A stretch of 64,000 nt of DNA from Pseudarthrobacter sp. PS3-L1 (GCF_030063285.1 NZ_JASISU010000002.1:496001-560000); one strand, 5' to 3'; positions 18,813 through 28,124 are shown, counted from the stretch's first letter. A program made the numbers and translations. Notes: generated from the sequence alone by a model not told the origin.

Positions 18813-19379
18813 ATGACAGAACACACGATTGCTGGAAAGAAAGTTGCTTTCCTGCTCACCGACGGCGTGGAACAGGTAGAGCTGACAAGTCCGTGGGATG
18901 CAGTGAAAGCCGCAGGCGGCGAGCCAGTACTGGTCTCACCCACCAGGGATCCGCTGCAGGGCTTTGACGGAGATGACAAGGGCGATACCTTCTCCGTTGA
19001 CATCACTGCCGCAGAAGCCAACGCCGAAGACTTTGCGGCACTGGTCATTCCGGGAGGCGTCATCAATGCTGACCATCTCCGGGCAGACAAGGATGCCCAG
19101 GCCTTTGCCCGCGCATTTTTTGAGCAGCATAAACCTGTCGCATCCATCTGCCACGGCCCCTGGCTACTCATTGATGCCGGTGTGATCAGCGGACGCAGGG
19201 TTACCTCCTACTACACCCTGGCGACGGACCTGAACAACGCTGGCGCATCCTGGAGCGACGCTGAAGTGGTGGTGGACAACGGCCTTATCACCAGCCGCAC
19301 CCCTGACGACCTTGGCGCCTTCAACGCCAAGCTTCTTGAGGAGATCGCCGAAGGCAGGCACCAGGGCCACAACGTCTGA
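18813..19379 (+). CDS. DJ-1/PfpI family protein (type 1 glutamine amidotransferase-like)
   Basis: A 188-residue member of the DJ-1/PfpI superfamily. The nucleophile elbow is SICHGPW with the reactive Cys, and the partner Glu is in DGVEQVE near residue 18. Proteins of this subgroup (YhbO/PfpI-like) are described as proteases, chaperones or glyoxal-damage deglycases, and act in stress tolerance. CAGGAG lies 7 nt upstream of the ATG. It is transcribed alone and converges on rpsA. Confidence 0.9.
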   Translation: MTEHTIAGKKVAFLLTDGVEQVELTSPWDAVKAAGGEPVLVSPTRDPLQGFDGDDKGDTFSVDITAAEANAEDFAALVIPGGVINADHLRADKDAQAFARAFFEQHKPVASICHGPWLLIDAGVISGRRVTSYYTLATDLNNAGASWSDAEVVVDNGLITSRTPDDLGAFNAKLLEEIAEGRHQGHNV

Positions 19380-19390
19380 TTCTTCCAGTT

Positions 19391-19455
19391 CCTTTGCCCC
19401 GGCGGGCAAAGGAAGCCGCAGGGCAATCGGCACCGGCCACTCGGTCGGTGCCGAT
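19391..19455. terminator. Two consecutive perfect hairpins after the DJ-1 gene
   Basis: CCTTTGCCC (19391-19399) pairs with GGGCAAAGG (19404-19412) around 4 nt. A second stem, ATCGGCACCG (19426-19435) with CGGTGCCGAT (19446-19455), has a 10-nt loop. Together with the next hairpin they fill the gap between two convergent genes. Confidence 0.4.
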
Positions 19456-19504
19456 GGTGTCTGAGGGTAAGGCACCGGACACAGCACTCTTCGAAAACCG
19501 CAAC

Positions 19505-19537
19505 AAAAAACAGGCCCCCGCCTAGGGCGGGGGCCTG
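19505..19537 (-). terminator. Intrinsic terminator of rpsA
   Basis: CAGGCCCCCGCC pairs perfectly with GGCGGGGGCCTG around a TAG loop (19511-19537). On the minus strand it is followed by six T, as expected for Rho-independent termination of rpsA. Confidence 0.9.
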
Positions 19538-19573
19538 TTCCTGTGGTGCCTCAGTGGGCTCCGAAAACCGAAA

Positions 19574-21055
19574 TTAGTTTCCGGTCAGCTTTTCACGAAG
19601 AGCAGCAAGTGCCTCGTCGGATGCCAGGGTACCGCCACCGGTGGTGGCTTCCTGGGCAACAGGCTCGGAGGAGTAGCTGGTGGTGCCTGAATCACTTTCA
19701 CCGGACGTTGCAGCAACTGCATCGTCAGCTGCGTGCTGGGCAACCTGCTTCTTGTGGGCTTCCCAGCGAGTCTGGGCATCAGCGTACTGCTGCTCCCACA
19801 CGGCGCGCTGGTTCTCGTAGCCTTCAAGCCACTCGTTGGACTCAGGATCGAAGCCCTCGGGGTACTTGTAGTTGCCCTCTTCGTCGTACTCTGCGGCCAT
19901 GCCGTAGAGAGCCGGATCGAATTCGGTGGAGTCGGCGTCGACACCTTCGTTGGCCTGCTTGAGGGACAGCGAGATGCGGCGGCGTTCCAGGTCGATGTCG
20001 ATGACCTTGACGAAGAGCTCGTCTCCGACAGAGACAACCTGCTCGGCCAGTTCAACGTGGCGCACGGCGAGCTCAGAGATGTGGACAAGGCCTTCGATGC
20101 CGTCTTCGACGCGTACGAACGCACCGAACGGAACCAGCTTGGTGACCTTACCCGGCACAACCTGGCCCAGTGCGTGGGTGCGGGCGAAGGTCTGCCACGG
20201 ATCTTCCTGCGTAGCCTTGAGCGAGAGTGATACCCGCTCGCGGTCCAGATCGACCTCAAGGACCTCGACAGTGACTTCCTGGCCAACTTCGACAACCTCT
20301 GAAGGGTGGTCGATGTGCTTCCAGGACAGCTCGGAAACGTGAACCAGACCGTCGACGCCGCCCAGGTCCACGAATGCACCGAAGTTGACGATCGAGGAAA
20401 CGACACCGGGACGAACCTGGCCCTTTTCCAGCTTGTTGAGGAACGTGGAACGAACCTCGGACTGGGTCTGCTCAAGCCATGCACGGCGGGAAAGAACAAC
20501 GTTGTTGCGGTTCTTGTCCAGCTCGATGATCTTGGCCTCGATCTGCTGACCAATGTACGGAGCCAGGTCGCGCACACGGCGCATCTCGACGAGTGATGCC
20601 GGCAGGAAGCCGCGCAGACCGATGTCGAGGATAAGACCACCCTTGACAACTTCGATGACGGTGCCGGTAACGACGCCGTCTTCTTCCTTGACCTTCTCGA
20701 TGTCGCCCCAGGCACGCTCGTACTGAGCACGCTTCTTGGAGAGGATCAGGCGGCCTTCTTTGTCTTCCTTGGTGAGCACCAGGGCCTCGACGAGATCGCC
20801 AACGGAGACAACGTCTCCGGGATCAACGTCGTGCTTGATGGAAAGCTCGCGGGAGGGAATGACACCTTCGGTCTTGTAACCGATGTCGAGCAGGACTTCA
20901 TCGCGGTCAACCTTGACGACGGTACCTTCGACGAGATCTCCGTCGTTGAAGTACTTGATGGTGGCGTCGACTGCTGCGAGGAAGTCTTCAGCGGACCCAA
21001 TGTCGTTAATGGCGACGACGGGGGTACCGGACTTCTCGGTGGAGGTGATGGTCAT
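19574..21055 (-). CDS. rpsA: 30S ribosomal protein S1
   Basis: A 493-residue S1 protein with four S1/OB repeats at roughly 37-106, 125-190, 211-280 and 297-366, each with the V-x-G-x-V and L-S-x-(K/R) pattern (for example GLVHVSELSWKHI and GLVHISELAVRHV). The C-terminal 120 residues are acidic and low in complexity. Four repeats rather than the six of E. coli is usual in actinobacteria. S1 helps mRNA binding to the 30S subunit. Here it may matter mainly for the minority of leadered mRNAs. A strong terminator follows; the 216-bp upstream region should carry its promoter, but I could not assign boxes. Confidence 0.98.
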   Translation of the reverse strand: MTITSTEKSGTPVVAINDIGSAEDFLAAVDATIKYFNDGDLVEGTVVKVDRDEVLLDIGYKTEGVIPSRELSIKHDVDPGDVVSVGDLVEALVLTKEDKEGRLILSKKRAQYERAWGDIEKVKEEDGVVTGTVIEVVKGGLILDIGLRGFLPASLVEMRRVRDLAPYIGQQIEAKIIELDKNRNNVVLSRRAWLEQTQSEVRSTFLNKLEKGQVRPGVVSSIVNFGAFVDLGGVDGLVHVSELSWKHIDHPSEVVEVGQEVTVEVLEVDLDRERVSLSLKATQEDPWQTFARTHALGQVVPGKVTKLVPFGAFVRVEDGIEGLVHISELAVRHVELAEQVVSVGDELFVKVIDIDLERRRISLSLKQANEGVDADSTEFDPALYGMAAEYDEEGNYKYPEGFDPESNEWLEGYENQRAVWEQQYADAQTRWEAHKKQVAQHAADDAVAATSGESDSGTTSYSSEPVAQEATTGGGTLASDEALAALREKLTGN

Positions 21056-21271
21056 GTAGTAGGGGCTCCGTTGTGGATAGTGAGTCGGTCAGGTGACCAC
21101 CACGTCCGGGTATCGGCAGTGGTGCGCGGCGGATTGCCGGGTCATCCTGATTATGGTGAAAAATTAATGCATTTTGACGCGCACACGTAGTACACGCCCG
21201 TTTATTCTAGACGAACCGGCCAACCGGGGTCAAAGCACGTACCTTGCGGGACCACAGGTCAGAGGGACACC

Positions 21272-22567
21272 TCAGAAGTGCGTCTGGCAGAATGCTGGAC
21301 GTTCGACGGCGAACATTCTAGTCAGCAGGAATCCGGCCCCTGCGGTGTTTTCCTGGATTCGCCCGGCGGCCATCAGCGATGCGGCACTTGCTCCACCGAG
21401 GTAGAGCGATGACAGCGTTGAAATGTCCATCTCCAGGTCTGGAGCAGTTACGGACTCTGCAACGGCCGCACTGCCAGAGTCCACGACGAGCGTGAAGGTC
21501 CCGCCAGCGAGCCCTAGCGCGTCACGCAGCTTGAGGGTCAGGCGCCCGTCGGTTGGAAAGTAGCGTTCTTCGAGTGCTTTGCGGACATCCAGGATCCGAA
21601 GCCACAGCATATCCCGGGAGTCGGCGGCCGCTATGCACCGGGGATCCTCCAATGCCCAGGTCAGAGGGTTGTCAACAGCTGTGTTCTCCCAGGTCACCCG
21701 ATCCACAAGATCGATCGCCCCGAGGTACTGCCAGAGCTCAAGATACGCCGCCGGGTTTGCGGCTACGAGGTCCACGATCTCCATGGTTGCGGGCGTCTTG
21801 TCCCAACCAGCAAATTTGTAGGAGACATACCCGTCCACCGTTCCGTCTGCCGAGTAGTGCAGTGCAGCCTTGACCTTTGCGTCAGGCGCACCATCCTCGT
21901 CCCCGACAGACCCGGAGGCAACCTGTCGGTAATAGTCTTGCCGGCCAACAGAGCCGGGGAGGTTGGCGTGCATCTTCGCAAATACCTCCGGGGCAAGATC
22001 CAGCAGGACCTTGGGGTCAGCCACATCCACTGTGCCGAGCGGCGTGTGATTGATCCGGAATCGCCGCGAGGTATCTACCCGGATGTTCTGCTCCGAGGTG
22101 GCCACGCCGAATCCAAACCGTCCATAGATGGATGCTTCGGACGCAGTCAGCGCAGCAATGGCCAGCCCATCTTTCTTGGCCAGCGCAAGGTCTTCGCTCA
22201 TCATCCTGCGAAGCAATCCCCTACGACGGTGCGAGGTGCGCACCGTAACGGCAGTCACCAGGTGGGCTTCGAGAAGCCGCCCAAAGCCGATGTTCAGGGA
22301 ATTGCGCATGGTCCCAAAGGTTGCCACGGGAATCTCTGCTGGCAGCGAGTGCGGCGCTGGCTCGCCTGTCTGGTAAGCCCCCGTGAACATCCGACCGTCG
22401 GCAACACTCATCTGAAGGCCGCGGTCAACGCGCTCCTCAGTGCGACGCTCGTCATGGAAACCGAATGTCACTGCATGGGTCCATGCGACGGCAGCGTCGT
22501 ATCCTGGTTCGTTTTTGGCCACCGGGGCAAACCGGCGGATTACGTAGTCTTCGCTCGTTGTTGGCAC
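21272..22567 (-). CDS. Eis-type GNAT acetyltransferase with SCP2-like C-terminal domain
   Basis: A protein of 431 residues with two GNAT modules and a sterol-carrier-like C-terminal domain, the build of mycobacterial Eis (enhanced intracellular survival), which acetylates aminoglycosides and proteins. The acetyl-CoA loop is VRTSHRRRGLLRRMM, the tyrosine motif YGRFGFG corresponds to the catalytic Tyr region, and the chain ends in Phe, whose carboxylate is the general base in Eis. I choose GTG at 22567, because TAGGCT stands 7 nt before it; a TTG at 22585 would add six residues, including the -10 box itself. Substrate not established. Confidence 0.88.
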   Translation of the reverse strand: MPTTSEDYVIRRFAPVAKNEPGYDAAVAWTHAVTFGFHDERRTEERVDRGLQMSVADGRMFTGAYQTGEPAPHSLPAEIPVATFGTMRNSLNIGFGRLLEAHLVTAVTVRTSHRRRGLLRRMMSEDLALAKKDGLAIAALTASEASIYGRFGFGVATSEQNIRVDTSRRFRINHTPLGTVDVADPKVLLDLAPEVFAKMHANLPGSVGRQDYYRQVASGSVGDEDGAPDAKVKAALHYSADGTVDGYVSYKFAGWDKTPATMEIVDLVAANPAAYLELWQYLGAIDLVDRVTWENTAVDNPLTWALEDPRCIAAADSRDMLWLRILDVRKALEERYFPTDGRLTLKLRDALGLAGGTFTLVVDSGSAAVAESVTAPDLEMDISTLSSLYLGGASAASLMAAGRIQENTAGAGFLLTRMFAVERPAFCQTHF

Positions 22568-22679
22568 GATGTCGAGCCTAGTCAAAGCTGTGCGGACGCG
22601 CTACCCGCAAGGCAAAACACCACGCCGAACGGCTCCCACAAGGAGTGATCCGCAGGACTTGACCTGAAGGGCGTCCCTA

Positions 22680-25493
22680 TCAGTGGCCGGCGTCGTACCA
22701 GCTTGGACCCAGCCCGATCTGGATGTCGAGGGGGACTGTCAGCGAAGCGGCTCCGGCCATCTGTTGGGTCACCAGGGTCTTCACTGCTTCCAGTTCACCG
22801 GTGGCAACTTCGAGGACAAGTTCGTCATGAACCTGCAGTAGCATCCGTGATGTGAGGCCTTGGGCTTCGAGCTCCGCGGCAACTCCCAGCATGGCCCGCT
22901 TGATGATGTCCGCAGCCGATCCCTGGATGGGTGAGTTCAGGGCAATCCGCTCTGCGTTCTCGCGCGCCTGGCGGTCGGTGCTGGTCAGGTCCGGGAGGTA
23001 GCGGCGGCGGCCTTCAATGGTGGAGGTATAGCCATCAATACGGGCTTGTTCAACGACGCCACGCAGATAGTCCCGGACAGCTCCAAACCTGTCGAAGTAG
23101 TCCTTCATCAGGTTTCGAGCCTCATCCACGGAGATTTCCAGCTGCTTGGAGAGTCCGAATGACGTCAGCCCATAGGCCAGGCCGTAGGACATTGCCTTGA
23201 CCTTGGAGCGCATGGCACTGGTGACATCCTCCACGGGAACATGGAAGATGTTGGAGCCCACAAACCTGTGCAAGTCCTCCCCCTCCCGGTATGCGGAGAT
23301 GAGTCCCTCGTCGCCTGAGAGGTGGGCCATTATGCGCATTTCAATCTGCGAGTAGTCGGCCGAGAGAAGGCATTCGTAGCCTTCGCTGACCACAAAGATG
23401 CCACGGACGCGGCGGCCCTCCTCACTGCGGATGGGGATGTTCTGCAGATTGGGGTTGTTGGATGAGATGCGCCCGGTGGCTGCCACGTTCTGGGCGTAGG
23501 TGGTGTGGATCCGGGTGTCGGCAGCTACCGATTTCTTGAGCGAATCCACCATCTGGCGCAGCTTGGCGGATTCACGGTGCGCCATGAGCTGGACCAGGAA
23601 TTCGTGCCCGGTTTTCTCCAGGAGGCTCTTCAGGGACGCTGCGTCGGTGGTGTAGCCGGATTTGATCTTCTTGGTCTTAGGAAGCTCAAGTTCTTCAAAG
23701 AGGACTGTCTGCAACTGCTTGGGCGATCCGAGGTTGACCTCATGTCCGATCGCCGAGAAGGCCTGCTCCTGGGCGTGCTCGATCACCTTGGCCAGATCCG
23801 CCAGTTGGTCGTTCATCTTGTCCATGGACACGGCGATGCCTGTCATTTCCATGGCTGCCAATACTCGGCTGACGGGTAACTCCAGGGTTGTCAGGAGTTC
23901 CTGTGCCTTGCGGTCGTGGAGTTCCGTTTCGAAGTACCGGCTCAGTGCCAGCACAACAGCGGCCTGCTGTACAAGAGCCACACGCCCGGTGGCGTCCGCT
24001 TCGTCGAGGGCAAGTTCCAACTGGCCGGTCTTGGCAGCTGCCGTGGAGACTGTCAGCTGCAGGTGATGTTGAGCCAGTTCCGCGAGTTCATAGCTGCGGC
24101 GGTCAGGCTGGATCAGGTACCCGGAAATGGATGTGTCATCAACCACCCCCTCCAGCCCTAGGCCTCGGCTTGCAAGACCTTTCAGGGCAGCCTTGTAGCC
24201 GTGCAGGAGCTTGGCCTCCTCAGGATCTTTCAGCCAAGCCGACACCACAGAATCGGCTTCGGCGTCCAAGGACACCAGGTCCACCACAGCGGCAGCGTCG
24301 TCGCGAACCAGGGCCAGGGCAAGTACTTCCTCCCCCACAACCGCCGGCTGCAGGTCAGCCGCCACGGCCGTCCGCTGGCCAGTACCGGCATCAAAGAAGG
24401 CCTTGAGTTCAGCGGCCGAGGTCAACTGGCTGAACTCAGGGATGGCGATGGACTCCTGTTCCTGGGCTGATTCCTCATTGCCATAAAGCGCGAACAACCG
24501 GGTACGGAGCGTACGGAACTCAAGGGTGTCAAAGAGCTCTTCGACCGCAGCATGGTCTGGCCGTGGTTCCTCCAGGTCATCAAGGCCGACTGGCAGGTCC
24601 AGATCCGTGAGGAGCCGGTTCAGGCGACGGTTGCGCTTAACGTCTTCAACATGCTCGCGCAGGGCGCCGCCCACCTTGCCGCCGATTGAATCAATGTTCT
24701 CGAGGATACCTTCGAGCCCGCCGTAGAGGTTGATCCACTTCGCTGCCGTTTTTGGACCCACGCCCGGCACCCCTGGCAGGTTGTCCGCGGTCTCACCCAC
24801 CAGCGCGGCAAGGTCTGAATACTGCGGCGGAGTGACGAAATACTTCTCCTGGATGGCCGCAGCGTCCATGCGGGGAATGTTGGAGACACCCTGCTTGGGA
24901 TACAGGACAAAAACGTTGTCGGTGATGAGCTGGAAGGCATCTCTGTCACCTGAGACAAGAAGGACCTCGAAGCCAGCTTTATCCCCCTTCGCGGCCAGGG
25001 TTGCAAGAATGTCGTCAGCCTCAAAACCGGGCATCTTGATGGTCTTGATACCCCAGGCACCCATGACCTTGTCGATCAGGTCGATCTGGCCGCTGAACTC
25101 ACGGGGCGTCTCATTGCGTCCGCCCTTGTAACCGTCATACTCGGCTTTACGGAACGTGGTGTCATCACTGACATCAAAGGCAACTGCTACGTGGGTGGGT
25201 TTCTGTTCCTTGATCAGGTTGATCAGCATGGACGTGAACCCGTGCACGGCATTGGTGTGCTGGCCGGACGTTGTCGAGAAGTTTTCCGCTGGCAGGGCAT
25301 AGAAAGCCCGGAACGCCATGGAGTGTCCATCAAGGACTAGGAGCCGGGGCTGGTCAGTGAGCGGTACCACCGGAGCCGCTGTTGCTGAGACACCCGTAGC
25401 GGCAGGCACCTGCCCGGGTTGGGTTGTCAGGGCGGAAGCCTCTGCAGGGGCAATATCGGTGCCGGCGGTGGCCGGTTTGGTAGTTTCACTCAC
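22680..25493 (-). CDS. polA: DNA polymerase I
   Basis: A 937-residue family A polymerase for Okazaki fragment maturation and repair. The N-terminal 5'-3' exonuclease has LLVLDGHSMAFRAFYAL, the metal-binding aspartates in MPGFEADDILATLA and SGDRDAFQL, and the helix-hairpin-helix GVPGVGPKTAAKW. The middle domain keeps the 3'-5' exonuclease fold, but where DxE is expected it reads ADLQP, so proofreading is probably lost. The polymerase domain has DYSQIEMR (motif A), KAMSYGLAYG (motif B) and QVHDELVLE (motif C). GTG at 25493 is supported by TAGGCT at 7 nt; longer starts at 25514 or 25529 would include that box. Confidence 0.97.
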   Translation of the reverse strand: MSETTKPATAGTDIAPAEASALTTQPGQVPAATGVSATAAPVVPLTDQPRLLVLDGHSMAFRAFYALPAENFSTTSGQHTNAVHGFTSMLINLIKEQKPTHVAVAFDVSDDTTFRKAEYDGYKGGRNETPREFSGQIDLIDKVMGAWGIKTIKMPGFEADDILATLAAKGDKAGFEVLLVSGDRDAFQLITDNVFVLYPKQGVSNIPRMDAAAIQEKYFVTPPQYSDLAALVGETADNLPGVPGVGPKTAAKWINLYGGLEGILENIDSIGGKVGGALREHVEDVKRNRRLNRLLTDLDLPVGLDDLEEPRPDHAAVEELFDTLEFRTLRTRLFALYGNEESAQEQESIAIPEFSQLTSAAELKAFFDAGTGQRTAVAADLQPAVVGEEVLALALVRDDAAAVVDLVSLDAEADSVVSAWLKDPEEAKLLHGYKAALKGLASRGLGLEGVVDDTSISGYLIQPDRRSYELAELAQHHLQLTVSTAAAKTGQLELALDEADATGRVALVQQAAVVLALSRYFETELHDRKAQELLTTLELPVSRVLAAMEMTGIAVSMDKMNDQLADLAKVIEHAQEQAFSAIGHEVNLGSPKQLQTVLFEELELPKTKKIKSGYTTDAASLKSLLEKTGHEFLVQLMAHRESAKLRQMVDSLKKSVAADTRIHTTYAQNVAATGRISSNNPNLQNIPIRSEEGRRVRGIFVVSEGYECLLSADYSQIEMRIMAHLSGDEGLISAYREGEDLHRFVGSNIFHVPVEDVTSAMRSKVKAMSYGLAYGLTSFGLSKQLEISVDEARNLMKDYFDRFGAVRDYLRGVVEQARIDGYTSTIEGRRRYLPDLTSTDRQARENAERIALNSPIQGSAADIIKRAMLGVAAELEAQGLTSRMLLQVHDELVLEVATGELEAVKTLVTQQMAGAASLTVPLDIQIGLGPSWYDAGH

Positions 25494-25500
25494 AGGTGCC

Positions 25501-25506
25501 AGCCTA
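25501..25506 (-). promoter_or_regulatory. polA leaderless -10 box TAGGCT
   Basis: TAGGCT on the minus strand (25506-25501) ends 7 nt before the polA GTG. It lies inside the 19-bp gap between polA and the divergent thioesterase gene. Confidence 0.55.
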
Positions 25507-25512
25507 GTTGCC

Positions 25513-25980
25513 ATGGACGACAATTTCACCCAGGTACCCTATGCCGACGAACTCACCGCAGCGGGGGTCCCTCCGCACCTCTTTGGCTGGCTTGGTGAGC
25601 GCGGTGTTGGCGCACTCGTCGTGAAAATGGGAATCCGGTTTGTGGAGCTCTCTGCGGAGCGCATCGTCGCGACCATGCCGGTAGAGGGAAACACCCAGCT
25701 CGCGGGGATCCTGCATGGCGGGGCCCACGTGGTCCTCGCCGAGACCTTGGGTTCCGTGGCTGCTGCCCTGCATGCTGGCACTGAGCGACATGCTCTCGGT
25801 ATCGAGGTAGGCGCTACCCACCACCGTTCCATTGCCTCCGGAAGTGTCACTGGAACCTGCACACCCATCCACCTGGGCCGCACGTTGACGACCCACGAGA
25901 TCGTTATGACAGATGATCAGGGCCGGCGACTCTCGACCGCAAAGATCACCAACATGCTGCGGGACAACCACCAGAAGTAG
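25513..25980 (+). CDS. PaaI-type hotdog thioesterase
   Basis: A 155-residue single-hotdog-fold thioesterase. The catalytic block is LHGGAHVVLAETLGSVAA (HGG followed by the helix Glu), and the first half PPHLFGWLGERGVGALVVKMGI is typical of actinobacterial PaaI-like proteins, which hydrolyse aromatic or fatty acyl-CoA. The ATG at 25513 fits the family N-terminus. There is no Shine-Dalgarno and no canonical -10 at 6-7 nt. The start is only 19 bp from the divergent polA start. Confidence 0.88.
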   Translation: MDDNFTQVPYADELTAAGVPPHLFGWLGERGVGALVVKMGIRFVELSAERIVATMPVEGNTQLAGILHGGAHVVLAETLGSVAAALHAGTERHALGIEVGATHHRSIASGSVTGTCTPIHLGRTLTTHEIVMTDDQGRRLSTAKITNMLRDNHQK

Positions 25981-26055
25981 CCGTTCAGGACAGCCATTCA
26001 GGACAGTGGGCGGGCGCAAATGCCCCGGGCTGGGACTGCAATGCGGTACCTGGGT

Positions 26056-26604
26056 TCACGTCGCTTCATGGAAGCGGTACCGGTTCTCCACCACGCCACG
26101 GCCCAGCACCCTGGAACGCGACAGCGTTAAGTCGCCCGACGGTGCCGTGAGCGGTAGCAACCGACGTCCCGATCCCAGCACCACGGGAATCACCGACAGC
26201 ACCAGCTCATGCAAGCTGCCAGCAGCGACAAACTGGGCCGCAAGGTCTCCGCCGCCGAGCACCCAGACATTCTTCCCTTGCGCCACGGCAGCAAAATCTT
26301 CGGTGAACTCGCTGACCGGACCCCTGATAAACCTGACATCGGCGCCCGCCGGTACTGACAGTTCCTGGTGGGTGAACACGTAACTCGGCACATCGGGGTA
26401 AGGCCAGGCCGCTGAGTTGTTCTCGCGGAGCCACCTGTAGGTCTGGGCTCCCATGACCACGCAGCCAATATCCGCAATGAAGTCGGCATAGGACTCCTCG
26501 CTGCCAGCGAAGCCGTCGAAGGCCAGCAACCAGGAGAGGCCGTGGTCATCAGTGGCTATGAATCCGTCAATCGAGGCCGCAACAAAATAGTGGAACTCCG
26601 TCAT
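26056..26604 (-). CDS. Dihydrofolate reductase-family protein (RibD C-terminal domain)
   Basis: A 182-residue protein of the RibD-C/YwjB group: an N-terminal strand HYFVAASIDGFIA, VVMGAQTYRWL near residue 50, the nucleotide-binding VWVLGGGDLAAQF, and LHELVLSVIPVVLGSGRRLL. Members reduce pteridine- or pyrimidine-like substrates with NADPH, but most, including this one, have no known substrate. The ATG at 26604 stands 6 nt after TAGGCT, a leaderless arrangement. It is convergent with the thioesterase gene; the 75-bp gap carries a short tandem TTCAGGACAG repeat. Confidence 0.85.
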   Translation of the reverse strand: MTEFHYFVAASIDGFIATDDHGLSWLLAFDGFAGSEESYADFIADIGCVVMGAQTYRWLRENNSAAWPYPDVPSYVFTHQELSVPAGADVRFIRGPVSEFTEDFAAVAQGKNVWVLGGGDLAAQFVAAGSLHELVLSVIPVVLGSGRRLLPLTAPSGDLTLSRSRVLGRGVVENRYRFHEAT

Positions 26605-26697
26605 GTGACAAGCCTAGCGCCGACGGACCGGGAACCGCTTTGACAGCCCCCACGGCGCCATGGCCCATGGGCTTCACTGCTTCCTGTTCCGGGCCCG

Positions 26698-26919
26698 TCA
26701 GGCTCCGAAATACGGGATGATCAGGTATAGGCCGAACAGGACCGCCAGGCCGCACAGCCCGAAACAGGCGAAAGCCAAATATTTCACCGAGCGTGGCCTG
26801 GCCGCTGTGGTATCCCCGGCAATGGCTGTCAGCCTTACCCCCAAGGAGTAGAGAGTCACAACCACCAGTGCCGAGACAAGGGTGGCTCCGGCGACCGTCA
26901 CCAATTCCAACCATTTCAT
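26698..26919 (-). CDS. Small two-helix membrane protein downstream of the phosphate transporter
   Basis: A 73-residue protein with two predicted transmembrane helices (about 8-28 and 46-70) and a short charged loop (TAARPRSVKY). I do not recognise a family motif. Its ATG overlaps the stop of the Pit transporter gene by 4 bp (ATGA), so it is translated with it and may be an accessory subunit or regulator of that transporter. A two-helix partner directly behind pit is seen in related actinobacteria as far as I recall. Confidence 0.7.
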   Translation of the reverse strand: MKWLELVTVAGATLVSALVVVTLYSLGVRLTAIAGDTTAARPRSVKYLAFACFGLCGLAVLFGLYLIIPYFGA

Positions 26920-28124
26920 GACTGCGTTCCCTTTGCCTTGGTGCCCTTGCTCTTCATCGACTTCTTCTTCCGAAAGCGGACCGCCTGCCCGGCCGACTCA
27001 ACCTCGACAGCGTTGTGGCTTCCAACTGACGACTTCCGCGAATGCAGGAGCATGTAGGTTACAGCCGCAAATCCAGCGACTGCGGCGATCACAACGCCTA
27101 CAGTCCCCGTACCGACCAGCACAGCCGTGAGTGCTCCGACAATGCCAGCCGCTGGCAGGGTAAAGAGCCAGCCGATAGCGATCCGGCCAGCAGTTCCCCA
27201 GCGTACAGACGTCCCCTTGCGGCCCAGGCCGGAACCAATGACCGAGCCGGAAGCGACCTGGGTGGTGGACAGTGCAAAACCTAGGTGCGACGACGCGAGG
27301 ATCGCTGACGCTGTGCTTGTTTCCGCGGCAAATCCCTGCGCTGGCTTGACCTCCGTAAGGCCGGAACCCATGGTGCGAATAATCCTCCAGCCACCGGAGT
27401 ATGTGCCGATCGCGATGGCGAGGGCGCAGGCCGAGATGACCCAGAACTGTGGCCCGGTACCGGCTTCCTGCGTCCCGGCGGCAATCAAAACCAGGGTGAT
27501 GATTCCCATGGTCTTCTGCGCATCGTTGGTCCCGTGTGCCAGCGCAACGAGGCTGGAGGTGAAGATCTGGCCCGTGCGGAAACCGCCGCGCTTCTGGGTG
27601 AGCTTGTCACCCGTCTCGGGGTCATGGCGTGAGGTCAGGGAATAGGCAAGCCTGGTACACAAATAGGCAACCAGGCCTGCAATGAGGGGCGCAAAAACGG
27701 CTGGCAGGATGACCTTTTGCATCAGCGTCTCGAAATTCACGGCACTGAAGCCAATGCCCGCAATCGCTGCACCGATCAGCCCGCCGAACAGCGCATGGGA
27801 GGAACTCGACGGGAGGCCCTTGAGCCAGGTGATCATGTTCCAGAGGACAGCGCCCATCAGTCCGGCGAAAATGATCTCCGGCGTGATCTGAACTCCGTCG
27901 GTTCCTTCACGGATAATTCCCCCGGAGACAGTTTTTGCAACCTCCGTGGAAAGAAAGGCCCCCACCAGGTTGAGGATCGCGGCCAGGGCAACAGCGGTCT
28001 TGGGCTTGATCGCTCCGGTGGCGATGGGCGTTGCCATCGCATTTGCCGTGTCATGGAACCCATTAGTGAAGTCGAAAAAGAGTGCAAGCGCTATAACCAG
28101 CGCCACCATGAAGGTGATGTCCAC
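26916..28124 (-). CDS. pit: Low-affinity inorganic phosphate transporter, PiT family
   Basis: A 402-residue membrane permease of the PiT family (metal-phosphate:proton symport). Family signatures are DFTNGFHDTANAMATPIATGA near the N-terminus and the inverted-repeat counterpart ALAHGTNDAQKTMGII in the middle. About ten hydrophobic segments are visible, and GGLIGAAI follows SSSHALF. The C-terminal 35 residues are basic. The GTG at 28124 lacks a strong ribosome site; an ATG five codons on is possible. It is followed by the overlapping two-helix protein gene. The upstream gap has a TAGGCT box and a PHO-like repeat. Confidence 0.93.
   Translation of the reverse strand: MDITFMVALVIALALFFDFTNGFHDTANAMATPIATGAIKPKTAVALAAILNLVGAFLSTEVAKTVSGGIIREGTDGVQITPEIIFAGLMGAVLWNMITWLKGLPSSSSHALFGGLIGAAIAGIGFSAVNFETLMQKVILPAVFAPLIAGLVAYLCTRLAYSLTSRHDPETGDKLTQKRGGFRTGQIFTSSLVALAHGTNDAQKTMGIITLVLIAAGTQEAGTGPQFWVISACALAIAIGTYSGGWRIIRTMGSGLTEVKPAQGFAAETSTASAILASSHLGFALSTTQVASGSVIGSGLGRKGTSVRWGTAGRIAIGWLFTLPAAGIVGALTAVLVGTGTVGVVIAAVAGFAAVTYMLLHSRKSSVGSHNAVEVESAGQAVRFRKKKSMKSKGTKAKGTQS

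Noticed and set aside
25984..26006. TTCAGGACAG repeated twice with period 13 in the gap after the thioesterase gene
   Set aside because: A single short duplication between convergent genes; no palindrome and no promoter nearby to suggest a function.
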